From assembly GCA_902478425.1 (NCBI GenBank), contig CABSKV010000074.1:1-6778 (forward strand): 6,778 nt of DNA, in the 5' to 3' direction. Position 1 is the stretch's first letter. Each line of letters begins with the position of its first letter. This DNA is from an uncultured Coriobacteriia bacterium. Its GTDB lineage: Bacteria > Actinomycetota > Coriobacteriia > Coriobacteriales > QAMH01. Made by a program: the position numbers and the translations under genes. Positions 1 to 6,256 of the stretch are shown piece by piece. The notes below the pieces were generated by a model. That model had not been told where the DNA came from, did no database searches, and saw only the letters and a program-made list of their open reading frames with translations.

Positions 1-30
1 TCGGCAGCGTCAGATGTGTATAAGAGACAG
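1..30 (+). other. Nextera transposase adapter remnant (sequencing artefact)
   Basis: Bases 12-30 read AGATGTGTATAAGAGACAG, the 19-bp Tn5 mosaic end used in Illumina Nextera libraries. Bases 1-11 (TCGGCAGCGTC) match the read-1 adapter tail that precedes it. This is untrimmed library sequence at a contig end, not a natural transposon end. Translating across it adds the spurious N-terminus MCIRDS to the first gene. Genomic sequence starts at base 31. Confidence 0.98.
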
Positions 31-490
31 CATATTCCTCATGGTGAAAGACCCCGACGATCCTGCCTCGGACCCCTGGATCACCGATGTCGGCTTTGCC
101 TACAACATCGCCGCGCCCATTCACTTCACGACGGGCATCGTGCAGGAAGACGGCCGTTGCCAGTACCGTATCGATGAGGTCGAGACGGATGGCGAGTCGT
201 GGTACCACATCATGCGCATCGTGGGCGGCACCGAGTCGTTCATGTTCGCCTTTCGCGACATATACCGCGAGCCGGCCGAATTCGAGCTCCGTCGTGCCTT
301 CTTCGAAACCGACCCCTCGTCGCGCTTCCTCAAGGGTCCGCTCGTGTGCATCGATGGCGAGGAGGGCCGCATCACGCTTTCCATGCGTCGTCTCAAGCAA
401 ATCAAAGATGGCGTAGTAACCGAGCGCGATATCGATTATCCTGATGAATTCAACGAGATGCTAATCAGCGTCTTCAAGATGCAGATGTAG
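31..490 (+). CDS. Arylamine N-acetyltransferase-like protein, C-terminal part (5' truncated)
   Basis: Enzymes of this family (NAT, EC 2.3.1.5) move an acetyl group from acetyl-CoA to arylamines or hydrazines through a Cys-His-Asp triad; they are soluble and about 250-280 residues long. Only about 150 residues remain, read in the frame whose codons begin at base 32. WITDVGFA matches the family's W-x-x-DVGFG block and supplies the catalytic Asp (codon 86-88). Further down, FFETDPSSRF resembles the 'T-x-P-x-SxF' block, followed by a GRITLSMRRLKQIKDG strand region typical of the C-terminal lobe. The catalytic Cys and His lie upstream and are lost. An apparent ATG at base 14 lies in adapter sequence and is not a start; the ATG at 41 is internal. 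The gene ends with TAG 56 bp before the membrane-protein gene. Family assignment is by motif memory; substrate is unknown. Confidence 0.72.
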
Positions 491-532
491 TGCACGTACG
501 TGTCCTGTTCTGCATGCGCCGTTTCGCATGAG

Positions 533-537
533 AGGAG
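533..537 (+). promoter_or_regulatory. Ribosome binding site of the CmpB-type gene
   Basis: AGGAG lies 9 nt before the ATG at 547. It decides between that start and the out-of-frame ATG at 539, which is only 1 nt from the site and cannot use it. Confidence 0.75.
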
Positions 538-546
538 AATGGCGCC

Positions 547-1887
547 ATGTCAGACGACAAGAAGAACAAACGCAAGCAGATTCCGCTGTCCGAGCGTCCT
601 AACGCCTTCGCGCGTATGGAGCGCAAGGTCGAGCATGCCATCGAGGACGTGAAGGAAGATGCCGAGAAGCGCGTGAAGGGCTCCATCGAGCATCTCGAGG
701 AATCCACGGAGCATTTCGGCGAGGAGCTGCACGAGACCGTACCGCGCTCGCGCATCCCCAAGGCCAACCGCGTCATCGCCGCGCTCATCATCATCTCGCT
801 TGGCATTTCCGTGCTACAGGTCATCTCGCAATGCGTGCTGAGCTGGGGGCGTCTCACGGAGCTCTTCACCGGCACGGTCAACGCCTACGGTATCGTCGCG
901 ATCGCCTACGGCTTCCTCGCCGCGCTCAACTTCGCGGGCCTCATCGTCCTCATTCGCCTTGACCGCAAGGGCAGGATATTCGAGGCGCGCATGCTCTTGC
1001 GCGTGCTCGTCGTCTTGCTGCTCGCCGGCCTGCTCACGAGCGTCGCCCTCAACGGCGTCGTCTGGCTCGAAGTCACCTACCTGTTCCAGTTCATCTGCGC
1101 CGTTTCCTACCAGATCTACAACGATCCCAACCTCGACCGCGACCCGGCGTTCAAGAACCCCTTCAAGGAGGGCAAGGAGGCCCGCAAGAAGGTCTACGAG
1201 AAAGACCCCGATCGCCGCGGCTACATCCCGCTCAACTTCTTCAACCTGTTCTGGATCTTTATGACGGCAAGCGTTTTGGGCCTGTGCATGGAGATGGTCT
1301 TCTGCTTGCTCGTCAACCATGTCTGGGAGAGCCGTGCCGGCCTTCTGTGGGGTCCGTTCTCGCCCATCTACGGTTTCGGCGCCCTGCTCATGACCATCGC
1401 GCTCAACCGCATGTGGTACCGCAACGCCTTCTTCATCTTCGTCATCTCCGGTTTCATCGGCGCTGCCTTCGAGTTCTTCGTGTCCTGGTACATGCAGACG
1501 GCCTTCGGCGTGGTCGCCTGGGATTATTCCGGCACCTTCCTCTCCATACAGGGGCGCACGGACTTCGCGCACGCCTGTGCCTGGGGATTGTGCGGACTCG
1601 TGTGGATTCGCATACTCCTGCCCGGCGTCATGCAACTCGTCGACATCATCCCGCTCAAGTGGCGCGCGACCATCACCGTGATCTTCTTCACCTTCATGGT
1701 CGTCAATGCCGTCATGACCCTGCTCGCGCTCGATTGCTGGTCGCAGCGCGAGGCCGGCATGCCCGTCGAAAACGAGGTGCAGGTGTGGTTCAACGAGCAC
1801 TACGACGACGAGTTCATGAAGAAACGTTTCTCGACCATGGGCATAAGTGAGGAGAGCGCCCTGCGCGCGCAGCAAAACCTGCACTAG
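547..1887 (+). CDS. Multi-pass membrane protein with CmpB-type (putative ABC transporter permease, PF06541) domain
   Basis: A 446-residue integral membrane protein. Residues 1-70 are hydrophilic and highly charged, and 20-65 look like an amphipathic helix or coiled coil. Predicted membrane helices fall near 75-95, 115-137, 150-172 and perhaps 172-190. A charged cytosolic-looking linker (193-228) follows. The second half carries the CmpB-type signature: helix 232-255, GLLWGPFSPIYGFG (265-278), helix 292-315 with Glu309 in the membrane, WDYSG (325-329), IQGR (334-337), then helices near 341-362 and 373-397 and a soluble tail. The family is labelled 'putative ABC transporter permease', but no ATPase or binding protein is encoded nearby and its real role is unknown. 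The extra N-terminal membrane module makes it longer than the core domain alone. It may share a transcript with the upstream acetyltransferase (56-bp gap). Family call fairly sure, function not. Confidence 0.82.
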   Translation: MSDDKKNKRKQIPLSERPNAFARMERKVEHAIEDVKEDAEKRVKGSIEHLEESTEHFGEELHETVPRSRIPKANRVIAALIIISLGISVLQVISQCVLSWGRLTELFTGTVNAYGIVAIAYGFLAALNFAGLIVLIRLDRKGRIFEARMLLRVLVVLLLAGLLTSVALNGVVWLEVTYLFQFICAVSYQIYNDPNLDRDPAFKNPFKEGKEARKKVYEKDPDRRGYIPLNFFNLFWIFMTASVLGLCMEMVFCLLVNHVWESRAGLLWGPFSPIYGFGALLMTIALNRMWYRNAFFIFVISGFIGAAFEFFVSWYMQTAFGVVAWDYSGTFLSIQGRTDFAHACAWGLCGLVWIRILLPGVMQLVDIIPLKWRATITVIFFTFMVVNAVMTLLALDCWSQREAGMPVENEVQVWFNEHYDDEFMKKRFSTMGISEESALRAQQNLH

Positions 1888-1901
1888 ACCTTGCGTCTAT
1901 C

Positions 1902-1910
1902 TGCTAAACT
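1902..1910 (+). promoter_or_regulatory. Possible extended -10 promoter for def-fmt-rsmB
   Basis: TGCTAAACT fits an extended -10 (TGn followed by TAAACT, 4 of 6 to TATAAT), 32 nt before the def ATG at 1943. No convincing -35 is seen at 16-18 bp spacing. The 55-bp gap after the membrane-protein gene has room for a promoter. Weak call. Confidence 0.3.
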
Positions 1911-1942
1911 AATGGTTCCCTTTGTCGAAATCGAGGCGGTAT

Positions 1943-2461
1943 ATGCAAGTCTACACATTTCCCGATCCCGTGTTGCATGAGGTCTGCGAGCCGGTCGAAG
2001 TCGGTGATAAGGCCGTGGCGCGCCATGCCAAGCGCATGCTCAAGGAGATGTACAAGTCCGATGGCGTCGGCCTTGCCGGGCCGCAGGTCGGCCTGCTCAA
2101 GCGTGTCGTCGTCATCGATACCGATTACGTGACCGAGGACGAGGAGGGTAACACCTTGCCCAGCCGTCCGCTCGTGCTCATCAACCCGGAGATCATCGAG
2201 CACTCCGACGTCGAGATTCCCTCGACCGAAGGTTGTATCTCGCTGCCCGGTCTCTCGGTCAACGTGAAGCGCTGGGAGTGGGTCAAGGTCAAGTGCCTGG
2301 ATGCCGACTACAACGAGGTCGAGCATTACGGCGAGGACCTGTTCGGAATCTGCATGCAGCATGAGATAGACCATCTGGACGGCGTGACGCTCATCGAGCG
2401 TGCCGATCCCATTGCTCGTATCAAGGCGCTGCGGGAATACCGCGCTGCCAACGGCCAGTAG
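1943..2461 (+). CDS. def: Peptide deformylase
   Basis: Removes the N-formyl group from nascent proteins in the cytosol at the ribosome exit (EC 3.5.1.88), using a bound Fe2+/Zn2+ ion. The 172-residue protein has all three family motifs: GVGLAGPQVG (41-50, the GxGLAxxQ motif), EGCISLPG (96-103) with metal ligand Cys98, and QHEIDHLDG (139-147) with metal ligands His140 and His144 and catalytic Glu141. Length is typical. The ATG at 1943 is chosen over an in-frame TTG at 1922 because it has a GAGG site 6 nt upstream and gives the usual short N-terminus MQVYTFPDP. First gene of the def-fmt-rsmB cluster; it releases the formyl group added by Fmt, encoded 54 bp downstream. A glycine replaces the second alanine of the commoner GLAAPQ form, a variant I believe occurs in actinobacterial enzymes. 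Confidence 0.98.
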   Translation: MQVYTFPDPVLHEVCEPVEVGDKAVARHAKRMLKEMYKSDGVGLAGPQVGLLKRVVVIDTDYVTEDEEGNTLPSRPLVLINPEIIEHSDVEIPSTEGCISLPGLSVNVKRWEWVKVKCLDADYNEVEHYGEDLFGICMQHEIDHLDGVTLIERADPIARIKALREYRAANGQ

Positions 2462-2490
2462 ACGCATGCGTCGTAGTCGCGTACGCACGC
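2461..2490 (+). repeat. Palindromes in the def-fmt junction
   Basis: GACGCATGCGTC (2461-2472) is a perfect 12-bp palindrome starting on the last base of the def stop codon. GCGTACGC (2479-2486) is a second, 8-bp palindrome. GCATGCGT (2464-2471) can also pair with ACGCACGC (2483-2490) with one mismatch, giving a small hairpin. No T-run follows, so a strong intrinsic terminator is unlikely. Confidence 0.5.
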
Positions 2491-2500
2491 AATTGTTGAT

Positions 2501-2507
2501 GGAGGTG
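2501..2507 (+). promoter_or_regulatory. Ribosome binding site of fmt (decides a GTG start)
   Basis: GGAGGTG, a near-perfect Shine-Dalgarno sequence, ends 8 nt before GTG at 2516. It supports GTG as the fmt start; the next in-frame ATG at 2531 would cut into the conserved N-terminal strand. Confidence 0.88.
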
Positions 2508-2515
2508 GATGCACA

Positions 2516-3475
2516 GTGAATATCGTCTTCATGGGATCGCCCTCCTTCGCCTTGCCCGCACTTGACGCGCTCGCCGCATCGCCCGATCACGAGCTCACCG
2601 CCGTCTACACGCGTCCCGACGCCCATGCCGGTCGCGGTAACAAGATGCAGCCCACGCGCGTCAAGATGCGCGCCGAGGAGCTCGGCCTTCCCGTCTTCAC
2701 GCCCTATTCGCTGCGAGAGGCGGGCGTCGTCGAGCATCTGGCCTCGCTTGCCCCCGACGTCATCATCGTCGCGGCGTTTGGCGCGTTGCTCACGCGCGAA
2801 GTCCTCGACATTCCGCGCTTCGGCTGCCTGAACATTCACGGTTCGCTCTTGCCCCGTTGGCGTGGTGCCGCTCCCGTGCAGCGTGCCATCCTCAATGGCG
2901 ACGAGATGGCTGGCGTCTGCCTCATGCAGATGGAGGAGGGCCTGGATACGGGCGATTACCACACGCTCGGCGCCGTCGAGATCGAGCACAAGACCACCGA
3001 GGAACTGCTGCACGAACTCGCCGAGATCGGCGCTGCGGGCATGATCGAGGCACTCCCGCAGATCGAGGCGGGTACCTACGAGTGGTTCGAGCAAGACGCG
3101 GAACTCGTGACCTATGCCGAGAAGGTGAGCAAGGACGAGACGCTGCTGCGCCCCGGCCTCACCAATGCCGAGTTCCTGCGCCGCGTGCAGGCATCCTCGC
3201 ACCGCACGCCGTCGCGCTGTGTCATTTGCGGCCGCAGGGTCACCATCCTGCGCGCCCATCCGGCCGACATCGTCTTGAAGCGCGGCGAGGTCGTACTCGA
3301 GAAGAAGCACATCTACCTCGGTCTCAAGGGCCGCGCCGTCGAGATTGACGAGGTCAAACCCGAGAACAAGCGCGTGATGTCCGCCCAGGCTTGGATCGCC
3401 GGCTTGCACGGCTCCGATGACCTGACCTGGAACGTCCTGCCCGAGTACTATCACAAGCTGCCCGTCTATGGCTAA
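2516..3475 (+). CDS. fmt: Methionyl-tRNA formyltransferase
   Basis: Transfers a formyl group from 10-formyltetrahydrofolate to initiator Met-tRNA in the cytosol (EC 2.1.2.9). The 319-residue length is typical. The N-terminal Rossmann-like formyltransferase domain starts with MNIVFMGSPSFALPAL (1-16). It continues with the RPDAHAGRGNKMQPTRVK substrate loop (33-50). The active-site block NIHGSLLPRWRGAAPVQ (106-122) contains Asn106 and His108, followed by LDTGD (143-147) with Asp144, the family's Asn-His-Asp set. AEKVSKDE (201-208) opens the C-terminal tRNA-binding domain. A CVIC pair (235-238) in that domain is unusual but isolated. Translation starts at GTG behind a strong ribosome binding site. 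The stop overlaps the start of rsmB by 8 bp, which suggests translational coupling. Confidence 0.97.
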   Translation: MNIVFMGSPSFALPALDALAASPDHELTAVYTRPDAHAGRGNKMQPTRVKMRAEELGLPVFTPYSLREAGVVEHLASLAPDVIIVAAFGALLTREVLDIPRFGCLNIHGSLLPRWRGAAPVQRAILNGDEMAGVCLMQMEEGLDTGDYHTLGAVEIEHKTTEELLHELAEIGAAGMIEALPQIEAGTYEWFEQDAELVTYAEKVSKDETLLRPGLTNAEFLRRVQASSHRTPSRCVICGRRVTILRAHPADIVLKRGEVVLEKKHIYLGLKGRAVEIDEVKPENKRVMSAQAWIAGLHGSDDLTWNVLPEYYHKLPVYG

Positions 3476-4670
3476 GCGGCGCGCGGACAAGGCGACGCCT
3501 GCCCGTTTGCTTGCCCTCAAGCTTACCCGCGAGGTTCGCGAACGAGACGCCTACCTGCGCGAGCTCGTGAACGTGGCACGCGAGACTGCCCAGCTCGATT
3601 CCGAGGAGTTCGACTTCGCGCAAGTGCTCGCCTTCGGGGTCGTCATGTGCAGGGGTACGCTCGACGAGGCAATCGACCGCTCGCTCTCCTCCCCACGCGA
3701 CGTCAAACCCAAGGTGCGCGATTGCCTGCGTATTTCCGCCTGCGAGTTGCTGTTTTTGCGCAAGCCCGAGCATGCGGTCGTCGACCAGGGTGTCGAGCTC
3801 GTGCGTCACGTGACACCGCGGGCTGCCGGTCTTGCCAACGCCGTGCTGCGCAAGATGGCACGCGATGCCCGCGACTTTCCCTGGGGTGACGTGGCGACTG
3901 ACGATGCCGCCTGGGCACGCTCCTTCGGCATGCCGCTTTGGCTTGCGCAGCACCTGGATGACGAGTACGGGCACGAGCAAGCGACTGCAATTATGGGAGC
4001 GGACCTGCACCCAGCGCCGCGTTATCTGCGCGATAACCCCTTCGATCCGGATAGGCCCTTTGCCTGCGACCTCTCAGCACAGCGTGCCGCAGCTCTCGTG
4101 CCGCTCGAAGACACCGTGCTCGAGATAGGGGCGGGCAGGGGCACCAAGACCATGTTGCTCGAGAGCCGTGCGCTCGAGTCGCTCGGGCATACCGTGCCCA
4201 TCCATGCCGTCGAGCTTCACGAGTATCGCACGCAGCTGCATCGCGAGCGCATGGAGCAGGCGGGCATCGAAGGCGTGCTTTCGCTCACGGGCGATGCGTG
4301 CAATCTTGACGGCATCAAGGGCGTGTTACCGCTCTACGATGCCGTGTTGCTCGACGCGCCGTGTTCGGGAACGGGCACGATGCGTCGACACCCCGAGATT
4401 CGCTGGAAGCTCACGTCTGAAGACGTAATCGAGCTCGCGAAGCTGCAACGCGCGTTGCTCGACGAGGCTGCGCGCCATGTGGCCCCGGGGGGCACGCTCG
4501 TCTACGCCACCTGCAGCATCCTGACCGAGGAAAACCGGCAAGTCGTCGATGCATTTCTCGCAGCGCAGCCACAAGGCGCCTGGCAACTGGGGGAGGGCTC
4601 GTTCGCATCGCTTCCCTCGCTCAATGGTCCCGACGGTCACTTCGCCGCCGTATTGCAGCGGGTGAAATAG
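3468..4670 (+). CDS. rsmB: 16S rRNA (cytosine-967 C5) methyltransferase, compact form
   Basis: Methylates C967 of 16S rRNA with S-adenosylmethionine (EC 2.1.1.176), near the P site that receives initiator tRNA, so it suits its def-fmt neighbours. Residues 1-135 form a NusB-like RNA-binding domain (LTREVRERDAYLRELV near 19-34, GLANAVLRKM at 121-130). The methyltransferase core has SAM motif I EIGAGRGTKT (219-228), motif IV DAPCSGTGT (296-304) with Cys299, and motif VI YATCS (346-350) with catalytic Cys349. Both family cysteines are present. Two oddities: motif I differs from the common DLCAAPGGKT, and only about 10 residues separate LRDN (187-190) from CDLSAQ (200-205), where E. coli RsmB has about 50. 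Total length is 400 against about 430 in E. coli. The reading frame is continuous. Start is the ATG overlapping the fmt stop (ATGGCTAA); no strong Shine-Dalgarno is visible. Confidence 0.93.
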   Translation: MAKRRADKATPARLLALKLTREVRERDAYLRELVNVARETAQLDSEEFDFAQVLAFGVVMCRGTLDEAIDRSLSSPRDVKPKVRDCLRISACELLFLRKPEHAVVDQGVELVRHVTPRAAGLANAVLRKMARDARDFPWGDVATDDAAWARSFGMPLWLAQHLDDEYGHEQATAIMGADLHPAPRYLRDNPFDPDRPFACDLSAQRAAALVPLEDTVLEIGAGRGTKTMLLESRALESLGHTVPIHAVELHEYRTQLHRERMEQAGIEGVLSLTGDACNLDGIKGVLPLYDAVLLDAPCSGTGTMRRHPEIRWKLTSEDVIELAKLQRALLDEAARHVAPGGTLVYATCSILTEENRQVVDAFLAAQPQGAWQLGEGSFASLPSLNGPDGHFAAVLQRVK

Positions 4671-4708
4671 TCGCTCATTGGCAAGCGCCATGCGCCTGAG
4701 CGCCTCTC
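4671..4708. other. Convergent junction between rsmB and fbp, no clear terminator
   Basis: Only 38 bp separate the two convergent stop codons. GCGCC recurs three times (4685-4689, 4694-4698 and 4700-4704), but the copies do not pair into a convincing hairpin. No T-run is present on either strand, so I cannot place an intrinsic terminator. Transcripts of the two genes probably overlap at their 3' ends. Confidence 0.55.
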
Positions 4709-6064
4709 TTAACGGGGCTTAATCTCCCGAGCTTCGGTGACGATCGTCCGCGTGTCCTTGTCGAAGCTCTGTATCGCGTAGAGCGTGAAGCGCTCATCTT
4801 TGCGCGTGAGCGCATAGCCCGCGAGCCCCGTCGTCTTGCTGTAGGCCGCCGACATGCCGCCATCGATGCAGATGATGCGCCCGCCGGCTTTGACGGGATC
4901 CTCGCCATCCTTGGCCTTGACCGGCACGTGGCCGCAGATGATGCGGGCGTGTGCGGGGTCGAGCCCGAAGTCCTCGAAGATGCGCTCATATGGTTCTGCC
5001 TCGTCAAGCAGCAGGTAGAAGGCGTTCTTGACCTCCTTGCGCGCTGCCTTGTCTTTGCAGAGGTAGATCTCGAAGGTCGCCATCTTGCTCTTGGCGAAAA
5101 GCGGCGAGCCCGGCCCGAGCCACAAGTACCAGATGAGGTCGCGTCCCTTCTCGCGCAAGGCTTCGTCATCGGACTCGAATGCCGTGCGCACCCAGTTCTG
5201 CGCCTCGTCGTAAAGCCCCTTTCCCTTGCATATCGTGCCGTAGACGTCGACTTCCTTGAGGGTTCCATCATCATTGAGCGGCACGCAGGCGTGCGCGAGC
5301 AAGTCGCCGTCGCAAATCTTATATAGGCTTCCGCGCTCGAGCAGGAAGCGCACGTGGCGTGCGAGCTTCTCGCAGCCGGTAAACGCACCCACGAGGTAGT
5401 CCATGACGGCCTGCTCCTCTTCGGTGAGCCTGTATGGGTCGTCACGATCGACGGTGGGGAAGTAGTCATCGGTGAGCTCATAGGTCACGCCATCGACAAC
5501 GATGGTTCGCGCATCGTAGTCGATGAGATGCAGGAGCTTTCTATCATCAAGTCCAAAACTAGGATACTTGTCTATTAATGCCGCCTCGACCTTGAACTGC
5601 AGGATGGCCATCGCCTTCTGGATCTTCACGTTCATCTCGAGTTCCGCAGGTGAGAGGCCTGGATTCGACTTGAGGGCGAATGCCTCGCACGGGTCATCGG
5701 CGTAGGCGGAGAGCGCGAACGTCGCCAAGGGCTTCAGGTCGATTCCATATGAATTAGTCAAAATGTCCAGATTCCCGTAGCGTGCGCAATTGCGCACGAC
5801 ATGCGCGATGCACCCGGCCTGGCCGAGTGCCGCGCCCATCCAGACCACGTCATGGTTGCCCCACTGCAAGTCGGCACATGGGTAGTCGATGAGAAAGTCG
5901 ATGATCTTATCCGGGGCCGGACCACGATCGTAGACATCGCCGACAAGGTGAACCCAGCGTAGGTCATCACGCCAGCCATCGAGCAGGTAGGCGAAGGTGT
6001 CGAACTCGCCGTGAACGTCCGAAAGATAGAGCACGCAGTCACGCTGCGTATCGCTGTTCGTCAT
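4709..6064 (-). CDS. fbp: Fructose-1,6-bisphosphatase class III, compact form
   Basis: Hydrolyses fructose 1,6-bisphosphate to fructose 6-phosphate in gluconeogenesis (EC 3.1.3.11), as a metal-dependent phosphatase of the calcineurin-like fold, unrelated to class I/II enzymes. The 451 residues carry the metal motifs SDVHGE (15-20), GDVYDRGP (42-49) and WGNHD (68-72). Class III-specific blocks follow: RYGNLDILTNSYGIDLKP (95-112), GSLYKICDGDLLAHACVPL (245-263), WYLWLGPGSPLF (312-323), GHVPVK (378-383) and IDGGMSAAYSKTTGLAGY (400-417). The Bacillus subtilis enzyme, recalled at about 670 residues, has a far longer N-terminus and well over 100 residues between the first two metal motifs; here there are 21. 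The start at 6064 is set by GAGGAGA 6 nt upstream; an in-frame ATG at 6148 would add 28 unconserved residues. Two AT-rich patches (5536-5582, 5741-5775) use codons rare in the rest of the window. Specificity is inferred. Confidence 0.88.
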   Translation of the reverse strand: MTNSDTQRDCVLYLSDVHGEFDTFAYLLDGWRDDLRWVHLVGDVYDRGPAPDKIIDFLIDYPCADLQWGNHDVVWMGAALGQAGCIAHVVRNCARYGNLDILTNSYGIDLKPLATFALSAYADDPCEAFALKSNPGLSPAELEMNVKIQKAMAILQFKVEAALIDKYPSFGLDDRKLLHLIDYDARTIVVDGVTYELTDDYFPTVDRDDPYRLTEEEQAVMDYLVGAFTGCEKLARHVRFLLERGSLYKICDGDLLAHACVPLNDDGTLKEVDVYGTICKGKGLYDEAQNWVRTAFESDDEALREKGRDLIWYLWLGPGSPLFAKSKMATFEIYLCKDKAARKEVKNAFYLLLDEAEPYERIFEDFGLDPAHARIICGHVPVKAKDGEDPVKAGGRIICIDGGMSAAYSKTTGLAGYALTRKDERFTLYAIQSFDKDTRTIVTEAREIKPR

Positions 6065-6069
6065 GGGAA

Positions 6070-6076
6070 TCTCCTC
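6070..6076 (-). promoter_or_regulatory. Ribosome binding site of fbp
   Basis: On the minus strand GAGGAGA (6076 down to 6070) precedes the ATG at 6064-6062, with 6 nt after its AGGAG core. It rules out the longer reading from the ATG at 6148, which has no such site close by. Confidence 0.85.
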
Positions 6077-6188
6077 GGCTCGAGCGTCATCGTATGAGCC
6101 CATTGTACTGTGCGAGAAACAGGGCGCGTACGGCGATGCTCCGTTCACGCCCGAATTTGGCTCAAATTGATCAAAAAGTCCAAAAATT

Positions 6189-6197
6189 TGTGGAAAA
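6189..6197 (-). promoter_or_regulatory. DnaA-box-like site
   Basis: TTTTCCACA on the minus strand matches the DnaA box TTATCCACA at 8 of 9 positions. It is a single copy without dnaA, dnaN or clustered boxes, so an origin is not indicated. It may be chance in AT-rich sequence or a regulatory site. Confidence 0.25.
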
Positions 6198-6244
6198 CTA
6201 TCCCACCCTCAAAATCGCCCATAAATTCCGATCGAGAAAGACGC

Positions 6245-6256
6245 AAACACAACATC
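6245..6256 (+). repeat. 12-bp direct repeat, copy 1 (AAACACAACATC)
   Basis: AAACACAACATC occurs here and again, identically, at 6383-6394, 138 bp downstream. This copy supplies the left half of the palindrome at 6247-6262. Two exact 12-mers are unlikely by chance in a region of under 400 bp, even allowing for its A/C-rich composition. Confidence 0.7.

Noticed and set aside
14..16. ATG as a start for the first gene
   Set aside because: It lies inside the sequencing adapter.
1..30. A natural transposon end
   Set aside because: The Tn5 mosaic end is joined to the synthetic Nextera primer tail at the contig boundary, and no transposase gene or inverted partner is present.
493..502. CACGTACGTG palindrome between the acetyltransferase and the membrane protein
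   Set aside because: A single 10-bp palindrome in GC-rich sequence, with no partner or promoter context to support an operator.
814..1884. 356-codon minus-strand frame opposite the membrane protein
   Set aside because: Composition is skewed to Glu, Asp, His and Arg, as expected from reading membrane-protein codons backwards. The plus-strand frame has clear membrane helices, motifs and a ribosome binding site.
1885..1899. TAGAC-N5-GTCTA hairpin as a terminator after the membrane-protein gene
   Set aside because: The stem is only 5 bp, not GC-rich, and has no following T-run.
1904..3520. Long 538-codon open frame on the minus strand opposite def and fmt
   Set aside because: It is a by-product of GC-rich codons in the real genes on the plus strand. 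It has no family motifs, and def and fmt are certain.
4928..5326. 132-codon plus-strand frame opposite fbp
   Set aside because: It is a shadow of the strongly conserved FBPase frame, with no ribosome binding site and no family match.
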